NCBI GenBank assembly: GCA_028703735.1
Contig: JAQVMI010000109.1
Coordinates: 1-6,454 of the forward strand
Source: Candidatus Cloacimonadota bacterium
GTDB lineage: Bacteria; Cloacimonadota; Cloacimonadia; Cloacimonadales; Cloacimonadaceae
DNA: 6,454 nt
Direction of reading: 5' to 3'
A program made the translations under genes and the position numbers. Below are positions 1-5,557 of the stretch, piece after piece; position 1 is the first letter of the stretch; each line of letters starts with the position of its first letter. Under the pieces are notes generated by a model. That model saw only the letters and a list, made by a program, of their open reading frames with translations, searched no databases and was not told the DNA's origin.

Positions 1-108
1 AACGATTTGACTAATCTGATGCGCAATGAGCTTGCATCAGACTACGGACTGCAAAAACTACTTAAAATCAAACTCAATCGGAGGGTTGGCATGGCTGTGA
101 ATCAGTAG
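1..108 (+). CDS. C-terminal end of an unidentified protein (5'-truncated by the window edge)
   Basis: Frame 1 is open from the first base to a TAG at 106-108, giving 35 residues. The other two plus frames close within the first 15 bases, so this is the only candidate coding frame. The peptide is helical in character and rich in Leu and Lys (it contains ELASDYGLQKLLKIKLNRR). I do not recognise it and assign no function. The next ORF starts at 112 in the same frame, only three bases after the TAG. The stretch is therefore either the end of a separate gene translationally coupled to the next one, or the upstream part of one gene interrupted by an amber codon. A strong ribosome-binding sequence inside it (80-85) complicates the reading. 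Confidence 0.45.
   Translation, partial: NDLTNLMRNELASDYGLQKLLKIKLNRRVGMAVNQ
80..85 (+). promoter_or_regulatory. Strong Shine-Dalgarno sequence ahead of ATG 91
   Basis: GGAGGG lies five bases before an ATG at 91-93, which is ideal spacing. That ATG opens only MAVNQ before the TAG at 106. The next ATG in the same frame, at 112, has no ribosome-binding sequence of its own and lies 26 bases from this one. Ribosomes loaded here could terminate at 106 and restart at 112, or the site may once have served a longer gene starting at 91. A chance match inside the upstream reading frame is also possible. Confidence 0.35.
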
Positions 109-111
109 ATT

Positions 112-387
112 ATGTCCAAACTCCAGGATTGGGTTATAAACCCAACCCTACAACAGGATGAAATCCTATGTTACGAGGCAAAACGGTTTTGCTTGGCAGA
201 TGATCTGCAAATAATTACTGTGCAAAAGTATAACTATCCACGAATTCAGGTAGCAGAATATATGATAAAGGCAGCTTATATGAAGGAAAAATTCAGTTTG
301 GGATATGTTAGCGCAATATTAGAGAAATGGGTTAACAAGAATTGCGATACTAAGCAGAATCGCATAACAGAAACTGGTTCAAAATAG
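112..387 (+). CDS. Small protein with a possible DnaD/DnaB_2-like C-terminal motif
   Basis: The 91-residue product has no signal peptide or membrane segment and should be cytoplasmic. Residues about 48-76 (VAEYMIKAAYMKEKFSLGYV followed by SAILEKW) resemble the closing helices of the DnaD/DnaB_2 domain. In those primosomal helicase-loading proteins, a helix of the type 'elI..Ai..A' is followed by 'l.Yi..IL..W'. This is a motif-level resemblance by eye, and the typical preceding part of that domain is not clear here. The full domain is about 70 residues and normally sits at the end of a larger protein, so this ORF may be only the tail of one. The start at 112 lacks a Shine-Dalgarno sequence and follows an in-frame TAG (106-108) by three bases. 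The gene ends at 387, touching the stop codon of the opposing gene. It could instead be an unrelated hypothetical protein. Confidence 0.5.
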   Translation: MSKLQDWVINPTLQQDEILCYEAKRFCLADDLQIITVQKYNYPRIQVAEYMIKAAYMKEKFSLGYVSAILEKWVNKNCDTKQNRITETGSK

Positions 388-1425
388 CTATTTTTTGTCT
401 GCGGCAGAGGCTGCAGAATACTCCAAAAATAGATTTCCCAAGGCACGGGTATGCTTTTGCACAATTCTATGCAGCATTTTTTCGGGGGGGTGAATCACGC
501 TTTGTCCTTGTTTATTTATGCCGCCTACTTCCACCAAAAAGGCTTTGGCACCCATCCTGTGGAAAAAGAAATTGCGCGCATTGCCAACTTCGGAAGAAAT
601 ACCGGTATGAACTTCGTAAGTTCCACTGCCGTAATCCCGCTTCACAGATTTAGCATAGTTTTGGGCAAGCTGCAGGGTTTGCAAATAAAGTGGGCTATCG
701 TTTCCCTGGGCTGGAAGATACAATTTTTCGCTGTATGCCCCGGAAGCAGAACTGTGCAAGAATATGGCAAGCTCGAAATTGTGCTTTTGCGCCAGGGAAA
801 TCACTGCTCTGGTTTCGCTTTCGGACATTGGTTCGCTGCCCTTGTAATATGGGCTGTTTATGTTAGAATCCGGATCAATATCCCAAAATACCGGATAATT
901 TCTATTAAGATCTACTCCATCCGTGCGCAAATCGAGCTGTTTATTGGCATTCGTATCACGGTTGTTTTTGCGTTTAAACTGATACTCTCCGGAGCTAACC
1001 ACCCTAAATCCTTCCGGGTTTATGGTGGGGATAACCCAAAAACGATAGGAATCCAGCAGTTTACGATAAGCGGGATCAGATTTGTATGATGTGATTAATT
1101 TTTCGCAAAAAGCCAGGGATATGTTTAATCCCAAAACCTCGTCGCCATGATGTTGACCTATGATTAGCAAGGGTTTGGCAGATTTATTGGCTCCAATTTC
1201 CAGGGCATAAATAGGAAGATTTTCTGCACCGCTGAAACCAATTATGCGCAGTTGTGCCAAAGCCGGATGAATTTCGCAAAGCCGGGTTAATTCCGCAAAT
1301 AGCGTCTTTTCGCCAAGATAAGCTGAGGGAAGTGGGTAAACATTTCCCTTCACCGGAGCGCAGGAGCTAAGGTTTAATAGTGCCAGCAAACTAAGAAAAA
1401 CCAAGTAGATATTTAATTCTCGCAT
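388..1425 (-). CDS. M14-family zinc carboxypeptidase, lipoprotein
   Basis: The 345-residue protein starts with a lipoprotein signal (hydrophobic residues 6-18, lipobox LSSC with the acylated Cys at 22). Ala-Pro follows, which does not suggest inner-membrane retention, so an outer-membrane or periplasmic location is likely. The M14 metallocarboxypeptidase core is complete. Zinc ligands are His93 and Glu96 in QHHGDE and His224 in FLHSS. The substrate-binding part includes NPEGF (136-140), Arg156 in KRKNNRD, and Asn174-Arg175 in DGVDLNRNYP. The catalytic Glu299 lies in AFLVEVGG. Tyr270 may match the mobile Tyr of carboxypeptidase A, with less certainty. Members hydrolyse C-terminal or gamma-linked residues from peptides; substrate, diet peptide or peptidoglycan stem, cannot be read from the sequence. 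The ATG at 1423-1425 is right for the signal peptide. It has no Shine-Dalgarno sequence, but a near-consensus promoter sits immediately upstream. The gene is monocistronic by layout, converging on the ORF ending at 387. A C7 tract (plus-strand G 484-490) falls near its 3' end. Confidence 0.93.
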   Translation of the reverse strand: MRELNIYLVFLSLLALLNLSSCAPVKGNVYPLPSAYLGEKTLFAELTRLCEIHPALAQLRIIGFSGAENLPIYALEIGANKSAKPLLIIGQHHGDEVLGLNISLAFCEKLITSYKSDPAYRKLLDSYRFWVIPTINPEGFRVVSSGEYQFKRKNNRDTNANKQLDLRTDGVDLNRNYPVFWDIDPDSNINSPYYKGSEPMSESETRAVISLAQKHNFELAIFLHSSASGAYSEKLYLPAQGNDSPLYLQTLQLAQNYAKSVKRDYGSGTYEVHTGISSEVGNARNFFFHRMGAKAFLVEVGGINKQGQSVIHPPEKMLHRIVQKHTRALGNLFLEYSAASAADKK

Positions 1426-1433
1426 AACGGCAC

Positions 1434-1461
1434 ACTATACTAAAGGAGTGTTTTTCGTCAA
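1434..1461 (-). promoter_or_regulatory. Sigma70-type promoter of the M14 carboxypeptidase gene
   Basis: Read on the minus strand, TTGACG (1461-1456) and TATAGT (1439-1434) are separated by 16 bases. Each hexamer matches the TTGACA and TATAAT consensus at five of six positions. Transcription starting six to eight bases beyond the -10 box would begin near 1426-1428, one to three bases before the ATG at 1425. The transcript would be nearly leaderless, which fits the lack of a Shine-Dalgarno sequence: the minus-strand bases ahead of the ATG carry CTCCTTT, the opposite of a binding site. Confidence 0.6.
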
Positions 1462-1609
1462 GCTCTTCTCCATTTTGATAGATTTGGATGTGAATTAAGG
1501 TTGTTTACTTGATCCGGATTAACAAGCAGGTTTAACACTTTTCACAAAGACTCCTATATAGTTCCCAGGATGGTCATAAATAATCGTACTTGCACAAACC
1601 TCGTGTTCA

Positions 1610-1629
1610 GACAGCCGAGGGCGGCTGTC
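1610..1629. repeat. GC-rich hairpin with perfect 8-bp arms
   Basis: GACAGCCG (1610-1617) and CGGCTGTC (1622-1629) are perfect inverted repeats around an AGGG loop. No T-run follows on either strand, so it is not an ordinary intrinsic terminator. A competing pairing of CCTCG (1599-1603) with CGAGG (1616-1620) would use part of the left arm, so two mutually exclusive folds are possible on the plus strand. Function is unknown; a REP-like element, a leader RNA structure or a repeat remnant would all fit. Confidence 0.6.
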
Positions 1630-1692
1630 ATTACGCTGTAAAATAACAATCTGGATACAGTGCAATTTTGCAAGCCAAAAGAAATTATATTT

Positions 1693-1718
1693 AATAATGG
1701 AATGCATTTTGCATTATT
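1693..1718. repeat. AT-rich inverted repeat
   Basis: AATAATG (1693-1699) and CATTATT (1712-1718) are inverted repeats. Nested within them, AATGCA (1701-1706) and TGCATT (1710-1715) can pair around a three-base loop, so the outer and inner folds partly exclude each other. The structure lies between two copies of TTTTGCAAGC. It is weak because of its AT content and could be chance. Confidence 0.35.
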
Positions 1719-1833
1719 GTTTTGCAAGCATCATCAATGAGCCCATACTTGCGTTGTAGCAGTGGCATCTCATATTTTTGCTTCAGCTACGATGGCAAGT
1801 TCACCTTTTACAAAAAGGAGTTACAGTAGAACA

Positions 1834-1938
1834 ATGTATCGAAACTTAGCAGAAATACTTTTTACTGAACAACATGGATATCGAAACAAACTAAGGGTTA
1901 CCTGGTTAGCCGCCTCACCTCTAATTACAATTGAATAG
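1834..1938 (+). CDS. Doubtful 34-codon ORF upstream of the surface protein gene
   Basis: ATG 1834 opens 34 codons ending at TAG 1936-1938, 23 bases before the ATG of the large surface protein gene. AAAGGAG (1814-1820) lies upstream, but 13 bases from the ATG is longer than usual. The peptide (MYRNLAEILFTEQHGY..., ending ...SPLITIE) has no signal sequence, membrane segment or motif that I recognise. It could be a leader peptide in the 5' region of the next gene, a remnant or chance. Confidence 0.15.
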   Translation: MYRNLAEILFTEQHGYRNKLRVTWLAASPLITIE

Positions 1939-1961
1939 ACTACATAATAGGAGAAACTGAA

Positions 1962-4900
1962 ATGAAAAAACTTGCGCTGTCTTTTTTGTTCCTGCTTCTG
2001 ATAAGCTTCGCTTGCGCAGAAGTTTACACTATTGGATCCGGGACAAATTCTCAACATGCGGTACCTGTTAATGGTTTACAGGATTACGGCTGGAGTAAGA
2101 TGATTTACACTGCTGCAGAGCTTAATGCTGCGGGATTACCTGCCGGTTTAATTGCTGGAATTGGCTTTCATGTTAGCAACATCCCCACAAACATCCCCAT
2201 ATACAATCAGCAAGTGTATATACGCAACACGAATGTAAATGTTTACCTTGCAGATAACACATCCCTGCCGGATAACTCAGCTTTTCAAAATGTTTATTAT
2301 GCCAGGTGTGTCTTTAGCGGAAATAGCTGGAATAGCATAATGTTCAATAGCCCTTTCTGCTGGGATGGCATCAGCAATATCGAGATTCTATGGGAAAACT
2401 GGGATGGCTTCGGAACAAATAGCTATCCTGATTTTTACTATTCCTACACCTCTGGTGCGATGGCAGTTTACCAAGACGATATTTACTTTTTCCCCTCAGA
2501 CGAACCCGGTATTCTTTATCAAAGCCGCCCAAATATTAGATTTATCACATCAGAGGTCACAATTCCTGCACCCGCTGTGCTTGTTGCTCCTGCAAATGCT
2601 GGCTATACCATGCTAAACACCTCTTTGCGCTGGAACACTGGAAGCGGAATGCCCTCTTCTTACGATGTGTATTTCGGCACGAATCCCAATCCTCCCTTTG
2701 TGGTCAACCAAAGCGTGAACAATTACCAGCTTAGCATTTTAAGCCCTGGAACCACCTATTATTGGAAGATTGTGCCACAAAATAATCTTGGGCAGGCTGT
2801 CGATTGCCCGGTGTGGAGCTTTTCCACTCCCAGTTCCAATCAGCTTGTGCAAAGCTTTGAAACCAGTGTTCCTCCTCCGGGATGGATTTGCCCAGGCGAA
2901 AATAATTGGTATCGCAGCACCTTTCAACACACTGATGGAACAGCCTCAGCTTTTGTTAATGGTATTGCCGATAGCCAATCTACATTATCCACCCCAAAGC
3001 TGAATATCACAGCCGGCAGCACGCTTACTTTTGACCTTTTCAGCGAGTATCCCGCTGCAGCAATGGAGATTGTGTATTCGGCAGATCGCATAAACTGGAA
3101 TAACCTGTATGAGGTTCCCAATTATGATGGAAATACTTGGGAAACTAAGATATTAGATCTTTCCGGTATAACGGGTAGCTACTATCTGGGATTCCGATCC
3201 CCCCTGAACAGCCTAAACTTTTATCTTGATGCTGTAATAGGTCCGCAGCTTATTTCTCAGCTTCCCGGAGTACCCATTCCCACTTATCCTAATTACCAGG
3301 CTACCGATGTAAGCATCTTCCCCGTTTTCACCTGGGACAACCCAAGCTCTGGAGGAATCCCTACAGGCTACAATGTATATCTGGATACAAATAGCAACCC
3401 CACTACTTTAATTGGTAGCTTTAGCGGAAACATCTTCATTATGAATACCCCTCTGGAATACAATTCCACTTATTTCTGGAAAATGACTGCTGTAAATGAA
3501 GCAGGCGAAGGAATTGCCACTCCTGTATTTAACTTCACAACAATGGGTGATATCACTGTAAACACTTTCCCCTTCTATGTGGATTTTGGCACGGTTCCAG
3601 AGGATTGGCCCTTAGCGAATTGGACACAGCTAAAAGGTGTATTTCCGCTACCTACAAGCACAGGAAGTCAATGGTCCAGGGATGATTGGGTGAATGTGCC
3701 AGCAAACAATAACGCAGCCAGGATGAATGTGTTTGGCACACAGCGTTATGGATGGTTGATTAGCCCGCCCATAAATATTCCTTCGGAAGGCTTTGAATTG
3801 CAATTTAGCCTGGGACTTACAGATTACACCAATCCAAGCCCCATCGAAGATCCCACTTCTCAATTGGATGATAAATTTATCGTTGCCATTAGTGATACCA
3901 GGAATATGGCAAATCCTGTGATTCTGCGTGAATGGAATAATGCAGGTTCCCCATACGTTTATAACGAAATTCCACACACTGGCTTGGTATCCAGCATCCC
4001 CCTTTCAGGAATCAACGGCACTAAATATTTTGCATTCTATGGCGAATCCACCCAGGTTGGAGGCGATAATGATCTCTATGTGGATAATATCACAATCCGC
4101 CTGGTACCCAGTGAAGGAAACCTGGTTTTCAGCCCTTCCGTTTGTGATTTTGGCGAGGTTTTAATCAATCACAGTGCTGTTAAATCTCTTCTTGTAACCA
4201 ATAATGGTTATGCCACCTTGAATATAACCTCCGCTGTGGTTGATGGCCAGTTCTTTAATCTATCGGAACCATTCTCGCCTTTTTCTCTCGCTGTGGGTGA
4301 ATCCGATAGTATCACAGTGAATTACCTGCCTACTGCAGCAGGAGATCATAACGGCAGCATCACCTTTAGCTCGGATAATGGCAGCTTCGTGCTTAATCTA
4401 AGCGCAAATTGCCATGATCCTGTGGTCTCTGCTTTCCCCTGGAGCGAAGATTTTGGCACTGTAACAGATGATTGGCCTGTGGCAGATTGGACACAGTTCT
4501 CTGGTCCCTTCCCCACAATTGTGCATCCTTATAATGCATGGGTTCAGGACGATTGGCTAAATCAACCAAGTTCGATCAATAAAGCTACCAGGATACATGT
4601 AAATACCAGCAACCATACTGCCTGGCTTATTACTCCAGGATTCAATTTATCCTCGGATGAATATCAGCTTAGCTTTGATCTTGGTCTCACCTTATATAAC
4701 TCTACAGAGCCTATTCTCGCTCCCCATGTTTCGGGATATGAGAGGTTCATTGTTTCTATGGGAACAAGCCCCACAATGGCAGACTTAGTGGTATTGGGAG
4801 AATGGAACAATATTGGCAGTGAGCTAAGATTTAACGATATACCCCATACCGGCACCAATGTAAGCCTGCCGTTAAATGATATTGGTGGGTTAAGATACTT

Positions 4901-5291
4901 TGCGTTCTATCTTGAATGCAACGGTGGAGGTGGCAACTTTGATGATCTGATGATAGATAATGTTACCATTTCCAGCTCATCAGGCAACTCAGAATATGAT
5001 ATCCCTGCTGTGGCTATCACTACCCTGAAGAGCATTTATCCCAATCCCTTTAATCCACAAACCACAATCAGTTACAGTGTTAAAGAACCCTGCCCCATCG
5101 CCATTGAAATCTTTAACCTAAAAGGACAGATGGTGAAGAGCCTGGTGCACGAAAGCAAATCTGCTGGTGAACACACCGTGTTGTGGGATAGTAAGGACGA
5201 ATCTGGAAAAATGGTAGGCAGCGGAATCTATTTCTGTCGCCTTAGCTACAATGGAACCAGCGTTTCACGCAAGATGATACTGGCAAAATAA
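1962..5291 (+). CDS. Large secreted multidomain surface protein with C-terminal (Por/T9SS-type) sorting domain
   Basis: The 1109-residue protein begins with a Sec signal peptide (MKK, hydrophobic 4-16, likely cleavage after ACA at residue 19). AGGAG at 1949-1953, eight bases ahead, supports this ATG. Approximate order: beta-rich N-terminal domain with an 'IYTAAELNAAG...GIGFHV' core (20-200); FN3-like domain (202-289, ending WSFST); jelly-roll-like 'choice-of-anchor' domain (297-430, FE...PPGW and later YLGF...FYLDAV); second FN3-like domain (435-527); a ~185-residue domain (531-716); an ASH/HYDIN-like Ig domain (721-817, DFGEVLINHSAVKSLLVTNNG); a second copy of the ~185-residue domain (823-1003); and a FlgD-Ig-like sorting domain (1024-1109) with YPNPFNP and GSGIYFCRL, ending RKMILAK. 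No catalytic motif is visible, so an adhesive or structural role outside the cell is likely. In FCB bacteria such C-terminal domains direct type IX export and surface attachment; dependence here is inferred. The gene is monocistronic, ending at a strong terminator. Confidence 0.9.
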   Translation: MKKLALSFLFLLLISFACAEVYTIGSGTNSQHAVPVNGLQDYGWSKMIYTAAELNAAGLPAGLIAGIGFHVSNIPTNIPIYNQQVYIRNTNVNVYLADNTSLPDNSAFQNVYYARCVFSGNSWNSIMFNSPFCWDGISNIEILWENWDGFGTNSYPDFYYSYTSGAMAVYQDDIYFFPSDEPGILYQSRPNIRFITSEVTIPAPAVLVAPANAGYTMLNTSLRWNTGSGMPSSYDVYFGTNPNPPFVVNQSVNNYQLSILSPGTTYYWKIVPQNNLGQAVDCPVWSFSTPSSNQLVQSFETSVPPPGWICPGENNWYRSTFQHTDGTASAFVNGIADSQSTLSTPKLNITAGSTLTFDLFSEYPAAAMEIVYSADRINWNNLYEVPNYDGNTWETKILDLSGITGSYYLGFRSPLNSLNFYLDAVIGPQLISQLPGVPIPTYPNYQATDVSIFPVFTWDNPSSGGIPTGYNVYLDTNSNPTTLIGSFSGNIFIMNTPLEYNSTYFWKMTAVNEAGEGIATPVFNFTTMGDITVNTFPFYVDFGTVPEDWPLANWTQLKGVFPLPTSTGSQWSRDDWVNVPANNNAARMNVFGTQRYGWLISPPINIPSEGFELQFSLGLTDYTNPSPIEDPTSQLDDKFIVAISDTRNMANPVILREWNNAGSPYVYNEIPHTGLVSSIPLSGINGTKYFAFYGESTQVGGDNDLYVDNITIRLVPSEGNLVFSPSVCDFGEVLINHSAVKSLLVTNNGYATLNITSAVVDGQFFNLSEPFSPFSLAVGESDSITVNYLPTAAGDHNGSITFSSDNGSFVLNLSANCHDPVVSAFPWSEDFGTVTDDWPVADWTQFSGPFPTIVHPYNAWVQDDWLNQPSSINKATRIHVNTSNHTAWLITPGFNLSSDEYQLSFDLGLTLYNSTEPILAPHVSGYERFIVSMGTSPTMADLVVLGEWNNIGSELRFNDIPHTGTNVSLPLNDIGGLRYFAFYLECNGGGGNFDDLMIDNVTISSSSGNSEYDIPAVAITTLKSIYPNPFNPQTTISYSVKEPCPIAIEIFNLKGQMVKSLVHESKSAGEHTVLWDSKDESGKMVGSGIYFCRLSYNGTSVSRKMILAK
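3552..4109 (+). repeat. Internal domain repeat, copy A (residues 531-716)
   Basis: First copy of a domain duplicated within the surface protein. Shared landmarks with copy B are FP..xDFGTVxxDWPxAxWTQ at the start (14 of 21 positions identical), an Arg followed later by a TxxWLI/YGWLI..P strand, EWNN.GS...N.IPHTG (12 of 18 identical) and YFAFY before a closing (V/I)DN(I/V)TI strand. The aromatic and Gly/Asp pattern suggests a beta-sandwich carbohydrate-binding or anchor-J-like fold; that is inference. Confidence 0.75.
4428..4970 (+). repeat. Internal domain repeat, copy B (residues 823-1003)
   Basis: Second copy of the duplicated domain, separated from copy A by the ASH-like Ig domain. It keeps the same landmarks in the same order: DFGTVTDDWPVADWTQ at the start, AWLITPGF, EWNNIGS with IPHTG, YFAFY and a closing IDNVTI. 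It has a Gly-rich loop (NGGGGN) where copy A has VGGDND; both lie next to an Asp-rich stretch that could bind calcium, which is inference. DNA-level divergence is clear, so the duplication is not recent. Confidence 0.75.
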
Positions 5292-5310
5292 GGCTTCTTT
5301 TCATAGAGGT

Positions 5311-5345
5311 AAAAAACCGCCCCATTCTTTGTGGCGGTTTTTTTT
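5311..5345. terminator. Intrinsic, probably bidirectional terminator
   Basis: AAAAAACCGCC (5311-5321) pairs with GGCGGTTTTTT (5333-5343), an 11-bp stem with a five-base GC core and an 11-base loop. It is followed by an unbroken T-run to 5345. It sits 19 bases after the TAA of the surface protein gene and would end its transcript. Because the left arm begins with six A residues, it would also work for transcripts entering from the right on the minus strand, though no gene needing this is seen there. Confidence 0.93.
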
Positions 5346-5505
5346 GGGTGATGCAATTTCCCTGGATAAGCGAGACATATAGATGTTAACTTGTTTCCCA
5401 TTCCATTTGGCATACTATTTCGCGTTCAAGCATTCTTACCTCGGATAATTTGCCGGGATTGCTGTAGAATTTCTAAACACATGGAAGTACCAAAGCACTT
5501 TTTGC

Positions 5506-5534
5506 TTGACAGAAATCCTCCCTCAGAATTTTGT
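5506..5534 (+). promoter_or_regulatory. Probable promoter of the tRNA cluster
   Basis: A perfect TTGACA (5506-5511) is followed after 17 bases by TTTTGT (5529-5534), a poor -10 box with three of six matches. A start near 5541 would leave a leader of about 17 bases before tRNA-Lys, reasonable for a tRNA precursor. The -35 context GCTTGAC is the same as in the carboxypeptidase promoter. The weak -10 box is the main doubt. It coincides with a palindrome described separately. Confidence 0.45.
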
Positions 5535-5541
5535 GACAAAA
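5529..5541. promoter_or_regulatory. Operator-like palindrome at the tRNA promoter
   Basis: TTTTGT and ACAAAA form a perfect 6-bp inverted repeat around a single G. It lies 17 bases before tRNA-Lys, exactly where the -10 box and the transcription start are expected. A regulator bound here would block initiation, but no regulator gene is in the window and a short AT-rich palindrome can arise by chance. Confidence 0.25.
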
Positions 5542-5557
5542 CTTAACCGAAAAATGA

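Larger units (their letters stand above)
1426..1961. other. 536-bp intergenic region without a convincing gene
   Basis: The region separates two divergently transcribed genes. Its left end holds the carboxypeptidase promoter. Further right are a near-palindrome (1509-1522), a GC-rich hairpin (1610-1629), an AT-rich hairpin zone (1693-1718), a 10-base direct repeat TTTTGCAAGC (1666-1675 and 1720-1729), a 9-base direct repeat TATCGAAAC (1837-1845 and 1879-1887) and a 34-codon ORF (1834-1938). A 62-codon minus-strand frame (1519-1707) has no ribosome-binding site and runs through the GC-rich hairpin; I regard it as chance. I found no well-formed promoter for the 1962 gene and no recognisable riboswitch. 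It could be a long 5' leader, a dispersed repeat or a decayed gene. Confidence 0.7.

Noticed and set aside
451..1089. 212-codon plus-strand ORF antisense to the carboxypeptidase gene
   Set aside because: It lies wholly inside a gene with a complete set of M14 catalytic residues on the other strand. Its translation has no domain pattern or ribosome-binding site.
1519..1707. 62-codon minus-strand ORF in the intergenic region
   Set aside because: No Shine-Dalgarno sequence precedes its ATG, it reads through a perfect GC-rich hairpin, and the peptide has no recognisable motif. A repeat-derived or chance frame is more likely.
1722..1750. TTGCAA-17-CATACT as a promoter for the surface protein gene
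   Set aside because: Only four of six matches in each hexamer, which is expected by chance in AT-rich intergenic DNA.
1925..1948. Promoter-like boxes (TTACAA or TTGAAT with CATAAT) just before the surface protein gene
   Set aside because: The boxes are too close together for a 16-18 base spacer, and a start there would fall inside the ribosome-binding site. The real promoter is probably further upstream.
1426..1961. Riboswitch or CRISPR array in the long intergenic region
   Set aside because: No conserved riboswitch core that I can recognise is present. The short repeats occur only twice and are not evenly spaced as CRISPR repeats would be.
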